From Geminicoccus roseus DSM 18922 (GTDB taxonomy: Bacteria > Pseudomonadota > Alphaproteobacteria > Geminicoccales > Geminicoccaceae): 64,000 nt of DNA. Below the pieces are notes generated by a model. The model did no database searches and was not told the origin of the DNA. It was given only the letters and a program-made list of their open reading frames with translations. The stretch is from contig NZ_KE386572.1 of assembly GCF_000427665.1 (NCBI RefSeq), forward strand, positions 3,470,372 to 3,534,371. The letters run 5' to 3'. The position numbers and the translations under genes were made by a program. Positions 53,799-63,218 of the stretch are shown here, in pieces (position 1 is the stretch's first letter; each line of letters starts with the position of its first letter).

Positions 53799-54157
53799 GC
53801 GCCTTCCTCCGGCGCGGCTTGCGCCGGGTCGGCCCCCGCCGGATCGTCCGGGCGGAGGCTGCGCCAGTCGGCGCCGGCCGCGACGACGCAGGCCTGGCCG
53901 TCGGGCGCCAGGCTCACCATGGTCCAGCTGTCCCGTTCGGCCGAGGCGAACAGCTGGAGCAGATGGCCGTTGGACTGCAGGCCGGCCGAGACCGGCTCCT
54001 CCGCATAGGTCTGGCCGAGCTCCGCGCGGATCCGGCGATAGTCGGTGCACGGCAGTTCCGGCAGCGCCGCCGCCGGCGGGGGAGGGGATGACGCCGGGAC
54101 GGCCGGCGTCCCGCCCGGCAGGACTGAGAGCAGGCCGAGAACGAGCCACTGGAACAT
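53795..54157 (-). CDS. Exported hypothetical protein
   Basis: 120 residues with a short hydrophobic N-terminus (FQWLVLGLLSVLPGG) that may be a signal peptide, then a Pro/Ala stretch and a segment LPCTDYRRIRAELGQTYAEE of mixed helices and a beta strand (WTMVSLAPDGQACVVAAG). No family recognised; the Cys in PCTD and the C in ACVV may pair. Divergent from phoX. Confidence 0.6.
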   Translation of the reverse strand: MFQWLVLGLLSVLPGGTPAVPASSPPPPAAALPELPCTDYRRIRAELGQTYAEEPVSAGLQSNGHLLQLFASAERDSWTMVSLAPDGQACVVAAGADWRSLRPDDPAGADPAQAAPEEGA

Positions 54158-54218
54158 GCAAGCCTCCAGGACGCGCAGGCGCGACGGCCCGCCAACGGAA
54201 GCGAGCATGCACCCATCC

Positions 54219-54236
54219 GGTTAAGACGAGGTTAAG
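54219..54236 (+). promoter_or_regulatory. 11-base-spaced direct repeat upstream of phoX
   Basis: GGTTAAG-ACGA-GGTTAAG: two identical 7-base sites, 4 bases apart, 120 bases before phoX. The 7+4+7 layout is that of PhoB/OmpR-family operators, though the sequence is not the E. coli Pho box (CTGTCAT). It may bind a PhoB-like regulator of phosphate starvation. Confidence 0.35.
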
Positions 54237-54355
54237 GCCGGCGGAGGTCGCGCGGGGCGGGGAAGGGCCCCTGGTCACGGAACGGTAATGGTAGGCGGCT
54301 ACCCAGCCCTGGAGCGGTTCCAAAGAGCCGGGCACCCATCCAACGCGAGACGATC

Positions 54356-56356
54356 ATGGCCGACAGCACCGACGGCGCACGCAAGTTCCGTACTTCGCTC
54401 CTGGAAGACGCGACCGGGGATGGCCACAACCCTACCGCGAACCCGACCATGGGCGAGATCATCGCGCGCCGGTTCGCCCGGCGGGCGATGCTGAAGGGGT
54501 CGCTGGCGGTCTCGGCGATCGCCGCCACGGTCGGGCCGGCGGCGCTGCTGGCGGCCGAGGAGGCCAAGGCCGCCGGCACCTCCGCGTTCGTCTTCCCCGA
54601 GGTCGAGGCCGGCGTCGATGCCGAACACCACGTGGCCGAGGGCTATGACGCGCAGGTGCTGCTGCGCTGGGGCGACCCGCTGTTCGCCGACGCGCCCGAG
54701 TTCGACCCGGCCAACCAGTCGGCCGAGGCGCAGCGCCGGCAGTTCGGCTACAACAACGACTATGTCGGCTTCATCCCGATGCCGGACGCCGAGGATCCGA
54801 GCGCGCACGGGCTGCTGGTGGTCAATCACGAGTACACCAACGAGCACCTGATGTTCCCGGGCATCGTCACGATCTCCGGCGGCGAGATCGAGGTGGCGCC
54901 CGCCGACCAGAAGCGGGTCGACATCGAGATGGCCGCCCATGGCGGCACCATCGCCGAGATCCGCAAGGTCGACGGCAAGTGGCAGCTGGTCCGCGACGGC
55001 CAGTACAACCGCCGGATCACCGCCGACACGCCGATGCTGATCAGCGGCCCGGCCGCCGGCCACGACCGGATGAAGACCAGCGCCGACCCGGAAGGGCGCA
55101 ACGTGCTGGGCACCCTCAACAACTGCGCCGGCGGGGTGACCCCCTGGGGCACCTACGTGATGGCCGAGGAGAACTTCCACGGCTATTTCGGCGGCGAGCT
55201 GCCGGCGGGCCATCCGGAGGCGGCGAACTACGAGCGCATGGGCGTGCCCGAGGGCACCTATGAGTGGTTCAAGTTCTACGACCGCTTCGACGTGTCCAAG
55301 GAGCCGAACGAGCCGAACCGGTTCGGCTGGGTGATCGAGGTCGATCCGTTCGACCCGGCCTCCACCCCCAAGAAGCGCACCGCGCTCGGCCGGGTGAAGC
55401 ATGAGGGCGCCGAATCGATCGTCGCCAAGGGCGGTCAGGTGGTGTTCTACCTCGGCGACGACGAGCGGTTCGATTATATCTACAAGTTCGTCACCAGCGG
55501 GACGTACGACCCGGCCGACCGGGCCGCCAACATGGACCTGCTCGACGAGGGCACGCTGTACGTGGCGCGGTTCGATGCCGACGGCAGCATGAACTGGATG
55601 CCGCTGGTCCATGGAGAGGGTCCGCTCACGGCCGAGAACGGCTTCGCCAGCCAGGCGGACGTGCTGATCGAGACCCGGCGCGCCGCCGACCTCCTGGGCG
55701 CCACCAAGATGGACCGGCCGGAGGACGTCCAGCCGGACGGGCGCACCGGCAAGGTCTATGCGATGCTCACCAACAACACCAAGCGGACTGACGAGCAGGT
55801 CGACGCCGCCAACCCGCGCGCCGACAACGCGTTCGGCCACATCATCGAGATCGCCGAAGCCGATGGCGACTTCGCCGCGACGACGGGGAGCTGGGAAGTC
55901 CTCCTGAAGTGCGGCGATCCCTCCGTGGCCGAGGTCGGCGCCTCCTTCTCGACCGCCACCACGGAGAACGGCTGGTTCGGGATGCCCGACAACTGCGCGG
56001 TCGACTCGGCCGGGCGGCTGTGGGTCACCACCGACGGCAACTCCCCGGACAAGACCGGCCGGACCGACGGCGTCTGGGCGGTCGACACCGAGGGCGACGC
56101 CCGGGCGACCTCCAAGCTGTTCTACCGCGTCCCGGTGGGCGCGGAGATGTGCGGCCCGCATTTCACCCCGGACGACCAGACCATGTTCGTGGCGGTCCAG
56201 CACCCGGCGGACGGCGGCGACGACTGGGAGGAGTTCGGCCGCCCGTCCTACTACGAAGACCTGTCGACCCGCTGGCCGGACTTCGACCCGGCCATGCCGG
56301 TCCGCCCGTCGGTGGTGGTGATCACCAAGCAGGGCGGCGGCAAGATCGCGGTCTGA
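54356..56356 (+). CDS. phoX: PhoX family alkaline phosphatase
   Basis: 666 residues. An RR-containing Tat signal (ARRFARRAMLKGSLAVSAIA) near residues 37-57 directs export in folded form. Family motifs include GYNNDYVGFIPMPD, LLVVNHEYTNEHLMFPG, NNCAGGVTPWGTYVMAEENF and a C-terminal FGMPDNCAVDSAGRLWVTTD-like block. PhoX uses calcium and iron to hydrolyse phosphomonoesters outside the cytoplasm and is made under phosphate limitation. The direct repeat at 54219 could be its operator. Confidence 0.9.
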   Translation: MADSTDGARKFRTSLLEDATGDGHNPTANPTMGEIIARRFARRAMLKGSLAVSAIAATVGPAALLAAEEAKAAGTSAFVFPEVEAGVDAEHHVAEGYDAQVLLRWGDPLFADAPEFDPANQSAEAQRRQFGYNNDYVGFIPMPDAEDPSAHGLLVVNHEYTNEHLMFPGIVTISGGEIEVAPADQKRVDIEMAAHGGTIAEIRKVDGKWQLVRDGQYNRRITADTPMLISGPAAGHDRMKTSADPEGRNVLGTLNNCAGGVTPWGTYVMAEENFHGYFGGELPAGHPEAANYERMGVPEGTYEWFKFYDRFDVSKEPNEPNRFGWVIEVDPFDPASTPKKRTALGRVKHEGAESIVAKGGQVVFYLGDDERFDYIYKFVTSGTYDPADRAANMDLLDEGTLYVARFDADGSMNWMPLVHGEGPLTAENGFASQADVLIETRRAADLLGATKMDRPEDVQPDGRTGKVYAMLTNNTKRTDEQVDAANPRADNAFGHIIEIAEADGDFAATTGSWEVLLKCGDPSVAEVGASFSTATTENGWFGMPDNCAVDSAGRLWVTTDGNSPDKTGRTDGVWAVDTEGDARATSKLFYRVPVGAEMCGPHFTPDDQTMFVAVQHPADGGDDWEEFGRPSYYEDLSTRWPDFDPAMPVRPSVVVITKQGGGKIAV

Positions 56357-56364
56357 GCGAGCTG

Positions 56365-56401
56365 GCCGGGCTGCCGTCCCGACAGGGGACGGCGGCCCGG
56401 C
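56365..56401. terminator. Hairpin between phoX and the ABC ATPase gene
   Basis: GCCGTCCC/GGGACGGC stem extended by GCCGGGCT/GGCCCGGC with one mismatch around a GACA-type loop, between convergent stops at 56356 and 56446. Confidence 0.5.
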
Positions 56402-56445
56402 CCGGATGAGCCGGGCGGCCACGGCCCGGCCGCCCGGCTCCTTGG

Positions 56446-58071
56446 TCAGGCGGCGACCGGGACCTGGGGCACCGAGGCGAGCAGCTCGGCCGTGTAGGGA
56501 TGGTGCGGCGGGGTGAACACCTTCGAGACCGGGCCGTAGTCGACCACCTTGCCCTGGTAGATCACCGCCACGTCGTCGGCGAAGCTGCGCACCAGCGCCA
56601 GGTCGTGGCTGATGAACACGAGCGTCAGTTCCCGGTCCCGCTGGATGTCGCGCAGCAACTCCACCACGCTGGCCTGGACCGAGACGTCCAGGGACGCGGT
56701 CGGCTCGTCGGCGATGACGATGTCCGGCTCGCTGGCGATGGCCCGCGCGATCGCGATGCGCTGCTTCTGGCCGCCCGAGAGCTGGTAGGGATAGCGGCTG
56801 GCGAAGTCGGGCGTCAGCCGGACCGCCGCCAGCAGGCGGTTGACCTCGGCCTTGATGTCGCCCTTGGCCTTGCGCAGCAGCTTGAGCGGCCGGCCGATCG
56901 CGTAGCCCACCGTATGGCTGGGATTGAGGGTGGCGTCCGGGTTCTGGAACACCATCTGCAGGCGCGCCAGCACGTCCTTGGGCCTGGCGGTGACGCTGGC
57001 GGTGCTCAGCACGTAGCCGTCGGCCAGGGCGACGGTGCCGTCGGGCGTGGTCTCGATGCCCAGCATGATCTTGGCGAAGGTCGACTTGCCGGAGCCGCTC
57101 TCGCCGACGATCGCCAGGGTGCGGCCGCGGCTGGCGGCGAAGCTGATCTCGGACAGGGCCTGCACCTTGGTGCCGCCCCCCGATGCCAAGGAGAGGCCGC
57201 CGCCCTGGATGTAGGTCTTGGACAGGTCGTGCACGTCCACCGCCGGCGGACCCTCGGGCGCTTCCCGCTCCACGATCGGGTCGCTGAGCTTGGGAATGCT
57301 GCCGACCAGGCGCCGCGTGTACTCGTGGCCGGGTGCGGTGAACACCTGGCGGCAGGGGCCCTTCTCGACCAGCTTGCCGCGCAGCATGACGCCCACCTGG
57401 TCGCACACGGTGGCGACGGTGCCGAGGTCGTGGCTGATGAACAGCATCGCCAGGCCCAGATTGCGGCGGAGCTCGCCCAGGAGCTCCAGGATGCCGGCCT
57501 GGACCCGCACGTCCAGCGCGGTGGTCGGCTCGTCCAGGATCAGCAGCGAGGGGTTGCCCATCAGCGCCATCGCGATCACCACGCGCTGCTGCTGCCCGCC
57601 CGAGATCTGGTGCGGATAGCGCCGGCCGATCGTTTCCGGCTCGGGCAGGCGCACGGTGCGGAACGCGTCGATCGCCTTGGCCCGGGCGGCGCGCTCGTCC
57701 ATGTCCAGGTGGAGCTGCGCCACCTCCATGAGCTGGCGCTCGATCGGGATCACCGGGTTCAGGCTGCTCATCGGCTCCTGGTAGACCATCGCCATCTTGC
57801 CGCCGCGCAGCGCCCGGATCTCGCGGTCGGACATGGCGTAGAGATCGTTGCCCTCGAACAGGATCCGCCCCTGCGCGATCCGGCCGTTGCCCGGCAGGTA
57901 GCGCATCGCCGCGAACGCCACCGTGGACTTGCCCGAGCCGCTCTCGCCGACCAGCCCGACGCTCTGGCCTGCGTCGATCGACAGGCTGAGATCCTCCACC
58001 GCCAGGCTCTCGCCGTTGCGGGTGCGGTACGCGATCGAGACATTCTCGAGCTTCAGGACCGGCTGGGTCAT
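56446..58071 (-). CDS. Dipeptide/nickel-type ABC ATPase, two fused domains
   Basis: 541 residues with two complete ATPase domains of the DppD/DppF class. Domain 1: GLVGESGSGKSTVAFAAM, signature ISGGQQQRVVIAMAL, LLILDEPTTALDV. Domain 2: AIVGESGSGKSTFAKIML, signature LSGGQKQRIAIARAI, IVIADEPTASLDV. The domains also carry the oligopeptide-type C-terminal region (HPYTAELLASVPQ). Fused pairs like YejF serve peptide importers. No permease or binding protein gene lies next to it, so the partner must be elsewhere. Confidence 0.9.
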   Translation of the reverse strand: MTQPVLKLENVSIAYRTRNGESLAVEDLSLSIDAGQSVGLVGESGSGKSTVAFAAMRYLPGNGRIAQGRILFEGNDLYAMSDREIRALRGGKMAMVYQEPMSSLNPVIPIERQLMEVAQLHLDMDERAARAKAIDAFRTVRLPEPETIGRRYPHQISGGQQQRVVIAMALMGNPSLLILDEPTTALDVRVQAGILELLGELRRNLGLAMLFISHDLGTVATVCDQVGVMLRGKLVEKGPCRQVFTAPGHEYTRRLVGSIPKLSDPIVEREAPEGPPAVDVHDLSKTYIQGGGLSLASGGGTKVQALSEISFAASRGRTLAIVGESGSGKSTFAKIMLGIETTPDGTVALADGYVLSTASVTARPKDVLARLQMVFQNPDATLNPSHTVGYAIGRPLKLLRKAKGDIKAEVNRLLAAVRLTPDFASRYPYQLSGGQKQRIAIARAIASEPDIVIADEPTASLDVSVQASVVELLRDIQRDRELTLVFISHDLALVRSFADDVAVIYQGKVVDYGPVSKVFTPPHHPYTAELLASVPQVPVAA

Positions 58072-58268
58072 GTCGTTCGGTTTCCTTCTGTTCGTGAAGC
58101 CGAGCTTAAGCCTGCTGTTGATGGATGTGAAAGTCGCAGCTTCGATCGGGCAAATCCGAGGGGGCGGGCGGTGCCGCCCCTTGCGTGGAACCGGTTTCCA
58201 GCGTCAAGAACAGCCGCGGATGGTCGGCAGTCCCGCCCGGCCGGGAAACGGAAGCACGGAGACCGGCA

Positions 58269-59198
58269 TTGGCGTTGTTGTTCGCGAGCACCGCGGATGA
58301 TCCGGAACTCTGGCGGAGGGAACTCGGCCGCCGGCTGCCCGGGCTGGAGATCAGGGTCCATCCCGAGATCGGCGATCCGGCGGACATCGACCTGGCGCTG
58401 GTCTGGCTGCCGCCGCCGGGCCTGCTCGCATCCCTGCCGAACCTGAAGGCGATCCTGTCGCTGGGTGCCGGCGTCGACGCGATGCTGGACGACCCGACCC
58501 TGCCGGCCGACCTGCCGCTCTGCCGCCTGGTCGACCCCTCGCTCACCGCCACGATGAGCGAGTACGTGCTGCTGCACGTGCTGAAGTACCACCGGATGCA
58601 GGACCTGTTCGCCCGCGACCAGCGCGAGCGCCGCTGGCAGCTGCGCCTGCCGGCGCCGGCCTCCAGCACCCGGGTCGGCATCCTAGGGCTGGGGGTTCTC
58701 GGCACCGATGCCGCCCGGGTCCTGGCCGGCCACGGCTTCAGCCTGCGCGGCTGGTCGCGCAGCCAGAAGCAGCTGGACGGGGTCGCCTGCTTTGCCGGGC
58801 CGGCGCAGCTGCCGGCGTTCCTGGCGCAGACCGACATCCTGGTCTGCCTGCTGCCGCTCACCGCCGAGACAACGGGCATCCTCGACCGGGACCTGTTCGC
58901 CCGGCTGCCCAAGGGCGCCCGGCTGGTCCATGTCGGCCGTGGCGCCCAGCTGGTCGAGGAGGATCTCCTGGACGCGCTGGACCGGGGCCAGCTCGGCGGG
59001 GCCACGGTCGACGTGTTCGTGCAGGAGCCGCTGCCGCCGGAGCATCCCTTCTGGGCGCATCCGGCGATCGACATCACCCCCCATGCCGCCAGCTACAGCG
59101 ATCCCGCGGTCGGCGCGGACGTTATTGCCGAAAACATCCGGCGCTTTTTCGATGGCCGGCCGTTGCAGCACGTGGTGGATCGTGCACGCGGCTACTGA
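58269..59198 (+). CDS. ghrA: Glyoxylate/hydroxypyruvate reductase A
   Basis: 309 residues from TTG 58269, seven bases after GGAG. NAD(P) site VGILGLGVLGTDAARVL, catalytic Arg in VHVGRGAQLVEEDLLDAL, and PPEHPFWAHPAIDITPHAAS with Glu and the His of PHAAS. GhrA reduces glyoxylate to glycolate and hydroxypyruvate to glycerate. Family length and order agree. The in-frame extension upstream is not family-like. Confidence 0.88.
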   Translation: MALLFASTADDPELWRRELGRRLPGLEIRVHPEIGDPADIDLALVWLPPPGLLASLPNLKAILSLGAGVDAMLDDPTLPADLPLCRLVDPSLTATMSEYVLLHVLKYHRMQDLFARDQRERRWQLRLPAPASSTRVGILGLGVLGTDAARVLAGHGFSLRGWSRSQKQLDGVACFAGPAQLPAFLAQTDILVCLLPLTAETTGILDRDLFARLPKGARLVHVGRGAQLVEEDLLDALDRGQLGGATVDVFVQEPLPPEHPFWAHPAIDITPHAASYSDPAVGADVIAENIRRFFDGRPLQHVVDRARGY

Positions 59199-59217
59199 TG
59201 CCGCCGGAGAAGGGCAG

Positions 59218-59874
59218 ATGACGTCCAGGATCGTGACGATCGCGCAGAGCAAGGGCGGGGCGGGCAAGACCACGCTCGCGGTCCAGCTCGCCACGGCGAT
59301 GCTCGCCGCCGGCGAGGAGGTCTGCGTCATCGACGTCGACCCCCAGGGCAGCCTCAGCCGCTGGTTCGAGGAACGGCAGCGCCGGCGCGACCCGGCCGAC
59401 CGGCTGGCCCTGGTCAAGACCGGCGGCTGGCGGCTGGGCGTGGAGCTCGGCCGGGTGGTGCGCGACTTCTCCACCGTGGTGGTCGATACCCCGCCCCATG
59501 CCGGCACCGAACTGAAGGCCACGATCCGCGAGGCGTCGCTGGTCCTGGTACCCTGCCAGCCCAGCCCGTTGGACGTGTGGGCCAGCCGGCCGACCCTGGA
59601 GATCGCCGCCAAGGAAGGGCGGCCGATCCGCTTTTTGATGAACCGGGTGCCGCCGCGCGGCCGCTCGATCGAGGAGGCGCAGGGGGCCTTGGCGCAGCTG
59701 GGCGCCGTGCCACTTGAGGCGGTACTCGGCAACCGCCAGAGCTATGTCGCCGCCATGGCGCGGGGCCTGGGCGTGCTCGAGCATGAACCGCGCGGCACGG
59801 CGGCCCAGGAGGTCGCCCAGCTGTGCCGGGAAGTCACCAGCATCACACGATCGGGCGGCGCCCGAACGGCTTGA
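59218..59874 (+). CDS. ParA family ATPase (orphan)
   Basis: 218 residues. Deviant Walker A QSKGGAGKTTL, Walker A' VDPQGS and DTPPHAGTE typify the ParA/MinD group. ParA ATPases position DNA or protein cargo. There is no parB or partner next to it. It starts 19 bases after ghrA and ends 24 bases before gshA on the same strand, so it is likely cotranscribed with both. Confidence 0.85.
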   Translation: MTSRIVTIAQSKGGAGKTTLAVQLATAMLAAGEEVCVIDVDPQGSLSRWFEERQRRRDPADRLALVKTGGWRLGVELGRVVRDFSTVVVDTPPHAGTELKATIREASLVLVPCQPSPLDVWASRPTLEIAAKEGRPIRFLMNRVPPRGRSIEEAQGALAQLGAVPLEAVLGNRQSYVAAMARGLGVLEHEPRGTAAQEVAQLCREVTSITRSGGARTA

Positions 59875-59898
59875 ACGATCGACGGAAGGAAACCTCGC

Positions 59899-61266
59899 AT
59901 GTCGGCACCACCTAGCGGCAAGGGTGAGCCCGTCGATCGCAAGCAGCAGCTGGTCGACTGGATCGCCTCGGGCGAGAAGCCGGCCGAAGCCTGGCGGATC
60001 GGCACCGAGCACGAGAAGTTCGTGTTCCGGCGCGCCGACCTGTCGCCGGTGCCGTTCGACGGCCCGGACGGGATCGCCGCGGTCCTGGAGGGGCTGGCCG
60101 GCCGGTTCGGCTGGGAGCGCCTGGTCGAGGACGGCAAGGTGGTCGCCCTGACCCGCAACGGCTGCAACATCACCCTGGAGCCTGGCGGGCAGCTCGAGCT
60201 GTCCGGGGCGCCGCTGCGCACCATCCACGAGACCTGCGCCGAGGTGGCCGGGCATCTGGAGGAGTGCCGCTCGGTGGCCGAGCCGCTCGGGCTGGGCATG
60301 CTGGGGGTGGGCTTCCAGCCGCTCTGGCCGCGCGCGGCGATCCCCTGGATGCCCAAGGGCCGCTACGCGATCATGCGCCGCTACATGCAGCGCCAGGGCA
60401 CGCTCGGCCTGGACATGATGCTGCGCACCTGCACCGTCCAGGTGAACCTGGACTATGCCGACGAAGCCGACATGGTGAAGAAGCTGCGGGTGTCGCTGGC
60501 CCTGCAGCCGCTGGCCACCGCCCTGTTCGCCAACTCGCCCTTCTCCGAGGGCACGCCCAACGGCTTCAAGAGCTACCGGGCCCATGTCTGGACCGACACC
60601 GACGCGGACCGCACCGGCATCCCGGCCTTCGTGTTCGAGGACGGGATGAGCTACGAGCGCTGGGTCGACTATGCGCTCGATACGCCCATGTACTTCGTCT
60701 ACCGGGACGGCGCCTATCTGGACGTGGCGGGCCGCTCGTTCCGCGACTTCCTGAAGGGCGAGCTGCCGGAACTGCCGGGCGAGAAGCCGACCTTGAGCGA
60801 CTGGTCGGACCATGTCACCACGCTGTTCCCCGAGGTGCGGCTGAAGAAGTACCTGGAGATGCGCGGCGCCGATTGCGGGGCGTCCGACCAGCTCTGCGGC
60901 CTGCCGGCGCTGTGGGTCGGGCTGCTCTACGACCAGACCTCGCTGGATGCCGCCTGGGACCTGGTGCGCGACTGGAGCGTCGCGGAGATGGAGGAATTGC
61001 GCGGCGCGGTGCCGAAGCTGGGCCTGCAGGCGCCGTTCCGGGACGGCACCGTCCAGGACCTGGCGCGGCGGGTGCTGGCCATCGCCGAGCATGGCCTGAA
61101 GGCGCGCGGCCGGCTGGACTGGATCGGCACCAGCGAGGAGAGCTATCTTTCGGACCTGCACGAGACCGCGGCCAGCGGCGTCACCCCGGCCGACCGCAAG
61201 CTGCGGCTCTATCACGGCCGCTGGAACGGCTCGGTCCGGCCGATGTTCGGCGAATACGCCTTCTGA
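59899..61266 (+). CDS. gshA: Glutamate-cysteine ligase (plant/alphaproteobacterial type)
   Basis: 455 residues. IGTEHEKFVFRR near the N-terminus is the hallmark of the alphaproteobacterial/plant GCS family, followed by ITLEPGGQLELSGAPL, MMLRTCTVQVNLDYADE and the substrate-site ALWVGLLYDQTSLDAAWDL. It makes gamma-glutamylcysteine, the first step of glutathione synthesis. ATG 59899 with GGAAGGAA upstream. A strong terminator follows. Confidence 0.93.
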   Translation: MSAPPSGKGEPVDRKQQLVDWIASGEKPAEAWRIGTEHEKFVFRRADLSPVPFDGPDGIAAVLEGLAGRFGWERLVEDGKVVALTRNGCNITLEPGGQLELSGAPLRTIHETCAEVAGHLEECRSVAEPLGLGMLGVGFQPLWPRAAIPWMPKGRYAIMRRYMQRQGTLGLDMMLRTCTVQVNLDYADEADMVKKLRVSLALQPLATALFANSPFSEGTPNGFKSYRAHVWTDTDADRTGIPAFVFEDGMSYERWVDYALDTPMYFVYRDGAYLDVAGRSFRDFLKGELPELPGEKPTLSDWSDHVTTLFPEVRLKKYLEMRGADCGASDQLCGLPALWVGLLYDQTSLDAAWDLVRDWSVAEMEELRGAVPKLGLQAPFRDGTVQDLARRVLAIAEHGLKARGRLDWIGTSEESYLSDLHETAASGVTPADRKLRLYHGRWNGSVRPMFGEYAF

Positions 61267-61272
61267 AACCGC

Positions 61273-61308
61273 AAGGGGCCGGGCATCCTGATCGATGCCC
61301 GGCCCCTT
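61273..61308 (+). terminator. Rho-independent-like terminator after gshA
   Basis: Perfect 14-bp stem AAGGGGCCGGGCAT / ATGCCCGGCCCCTT with an 8-base loop, starting 6 bases after the gshA stop. The 3' arm ends in CCTTCT. Confidence 0.7.
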
Positions 61309-61335
61309 CTGGATCTCACGAAGCTCCGCCCATGA

Positions 61336-61372
61336 CGAACAAGGGCGGCCCGCCCGGGACCGCCCTTGTTCG
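61336..61372 (-). terminator. Terminator of rpmF
   Basis: Perfect 13-bp stem CGAACAAGGGCGG / CCGCCCTTGTTCG with an 11-base loop, placed 27 bases beyond the L32 stop on the minus strand. Confidence 0.65.
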
Positions 61373-61398
61373 AATCAGGCTCTCGTCGCGAACGAGGC

Positions 61399-61593
61399 TC
61401 AGCCCTCGGCGTTGCTGCCCTTGGGCGTGATCACCTGGCGGCCGCGATACATGCCGGTCTTCAGGTCGACATGATGCGGACGACGATATTCGCCGGTGAC
61501 CTTGTCCTCGATGATGGTCGGCACGGACAAGGCGTCATGCGCCCGGCGCATGTCGCGGCGCGACTTGGAAACTTTCTTTTTCGGAACGGCCAT
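61399..61593 (-). CDS. rpmF: 50S ribosomal protein L32
   Basis: 64 residues: [20 protein letters not shown] at the N-terminus and a C-terminal stretch [15 protein letters not shown]. It lacks the CxxC zinc motifs that many other L32s have, as in Alphaproteobacteria. It starts at ATG 61593; an ATG three codons upstream is not needed. Alone on the minus strand with its own terminator. Confidence 0.97.
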   Translation of the reverse strand: MAVPKKKVSKSRRDMRRAHDALSVPTIIEDKVTGEYRRPHHVDLKTGMYRGRQVITPKGSNAEG

Positions 61594-61791
61594 ACTCGTC
61601 ACCCTAGCACGACGGCGCCTTCGTCAGGCGCGCAAAACTGCGACCGGGACGGCGGCCGACCCGGGGAAGGCCGCTTGATAGGAGCGGGCCTGGGGGAAAG
61701 TCAAGGGAAACGGCCCGGCGCCTTTCCGGCCGGTGGGTCCGAGCCTATGATCCCGGTTGTCCGTTCCGTCAACGCCGCGAGTGTTCCGCCC

Positions 61792-62934
61792 ATGGCTGTT
61801 TCCCCGATCCCGTTTGTCGACCTGGCCGCGCAGCGCCGGCGCCTGGAGGGGCGCATCGAGGCGGCGGTGCAGCGGGTGGTGGCAGGCGGCGCCTACATCA
61901 TGGGGCCGGAGGTGGCGGAGCTGGAGCGCCGGATGGGCGAGCACAGCGGGGTGAAGCACGTGGTGAGCTGCGCCAACGGCACCCAGGCTTTGGAACTGGT
62001 GCTGCGCGCCTGGGGGATCGGGCCGGGCGACGCCGTGTTCGTGCCGGCCTTCACCTTCGCCGCCACCGGCGAGGCGCCGGCCTGGCTGGGCGCCACCCCG
62101 GTCTTCTGCGACGTCGAGGAGCAGACCTTCAACCTGGACCCGGCCAGCCTGGAGGTCGCGATCGGCCATGCGGAGCGGCAGGGGCTGCGGCCGCGGGCGG
62201 TGATCCCGGTCGACCTGTTCGGGGTGCCGGCCGACTACCAGGCTATCCATGCCATCGCCCGGCGCCATGGCCTGTTGGTGCTGCAGGACGCGGCGCAAAG
62301 CTATGGTGCCATGCGCGATGGCCGGCGCGCCGGGGGGCATGCCCTGGCCGGCGCCACCAGCTTCTACCCGGCCAAGCCGCTGGGATGCTACGGCGATGGC
62401 GGGGCGATGCTCACCGACGACGACGAGCTGGCGGCAAAGCTGCGCTCCCTGCGCTTCCACGGCATGGGCGGCGGCGGCCAGTACGACAATGTCCAGGTCG
62501 GCACCACCGGCCGGCTCGACACCATCCAGGCTGCCATCCTGCTGGAGAAGCTGGCGATCCTGGACGAGGAGCAGGCGGCCCGGCAGCGTGTGGCCGACCG
62601 CTACGAGCAGGGCCTCTCCAATCTGGCGGCGACGCCGCGCGTCCCGGAAGGGGTGGCCTCGGCCTGGGCGCAGTACACGCTGCGCATCTCCGACCGGGAC
62701 GCGGTCAAGGCGGAACTGGCGGAGGCCGGCATCCCGACCATGGTCTATTATCCCAAGGCGCTGGCGGACCAGGCGGCCTTCGCGGGCGCGCTGACCAGCC
62801 CCGGCGGGCTGGAGGTCAGCCGCCGTCTGACCGGCGAGGTACTGTCCCTGCCGATCCATCCCTATCTGGACGAGGCGGCGCAGGACCGGGTGGTGGACGC
62901 GGTGCGCACCGCGCTGCTGAAGCGCGCCGGCTGA
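61792..62934 (+). CDS. DegT/DnrJ/EryC1/StrS family aminotransferase
   Basis: 380 residues. PLP-binding Lys in SFYPAKPLGCYGDGGAM, N-terminal PFVDLAAQRRRLEG, and CANGTQALELVLRA phosphate loop are family marks. These enzymes make amino sugars for lipopolysaccharide, capsule or antibiotics. An upstream in-frame ATG at 61747 would add 15 residues; neither start has a strong ribosome site. It is the last protein gene before the rRNA operon and has no sugar-gene neighbours. Confidence 0.87.
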   Translation: MAVSPIPFVDLAAQRRRLEGRIEAAVQRVVAGGAYIMGPEVAELERRMGEHSGVKHVVSCANGTQALELVLRAWGIGPGDAVFVPAFTFAATGEAPAWLGATPVFCDVEEQTFNLDPASLEVAIGHAERQGLRPRAVIPVDLFGVPADYQAIHAIARRHGLLVLQDAAQSYGAMRDGRRAGGHALAGATSFYPAKPLGCYGDGGAMLTDDDELAAKLRSLRFHGMGGGGQYDNVQVGTTGRLDTIQAAILLEKLAILDEEQAARQRVADRYEQGLSNLAATPRVPEGVASAWAQYTLRISDRDAVKAELAEAGIPTMVYYPKALADQAAFAGALTSPGGLEVSRRLTGEVLSLPIHPYLDEAAQDRVVDAVRTALLKRAG

Positions 62935-62995
62935 GGCCGCATCTGGCTGTCACGTATCTGCGTCGGGTTGGTCTTGGATTTTTCGCAAAAGGTTG

Positions 62996-63024
62996 TTGAC
63001 GGTTTCACTGGTTGGTCCTAGAAC
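62996..63024 (+). promoter_or_regulatory. Candidate rRNA P1 promoter
   Basis: TTGACG at 62996-63001 and TAGAAC at 63019-63024 are separated by 17 bases, ahead of the 16S gene by about 365 bases. The -35 is 5 of 6 to consensus. Confidence 0.5.
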
Positions 63025-63218
63025 CCGGCTCACGAAGCGCGGCGGGGTGCTGGGCGGCGGGGATGGCCTGCTGCCTGGTGGTTTAGCCGGGTTTTGGTGA
63101 AGATTTCGGCCTGGTCTGTTGGGATTGGGTGGCGGCCTGGAAGGGCTGCCCGATGGTCGTCTGGTTGAGGCTGGGCGGTGGTCGGCGGGTTGTTGTTTGA
63201 CATCGTTGGTTGGTGGAG

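Noticed and set aside
54299..57406. 1035-codon minus-strand frame
   Set aside because: Antisense to phoX and out of frame with the ABC ATPase gene.
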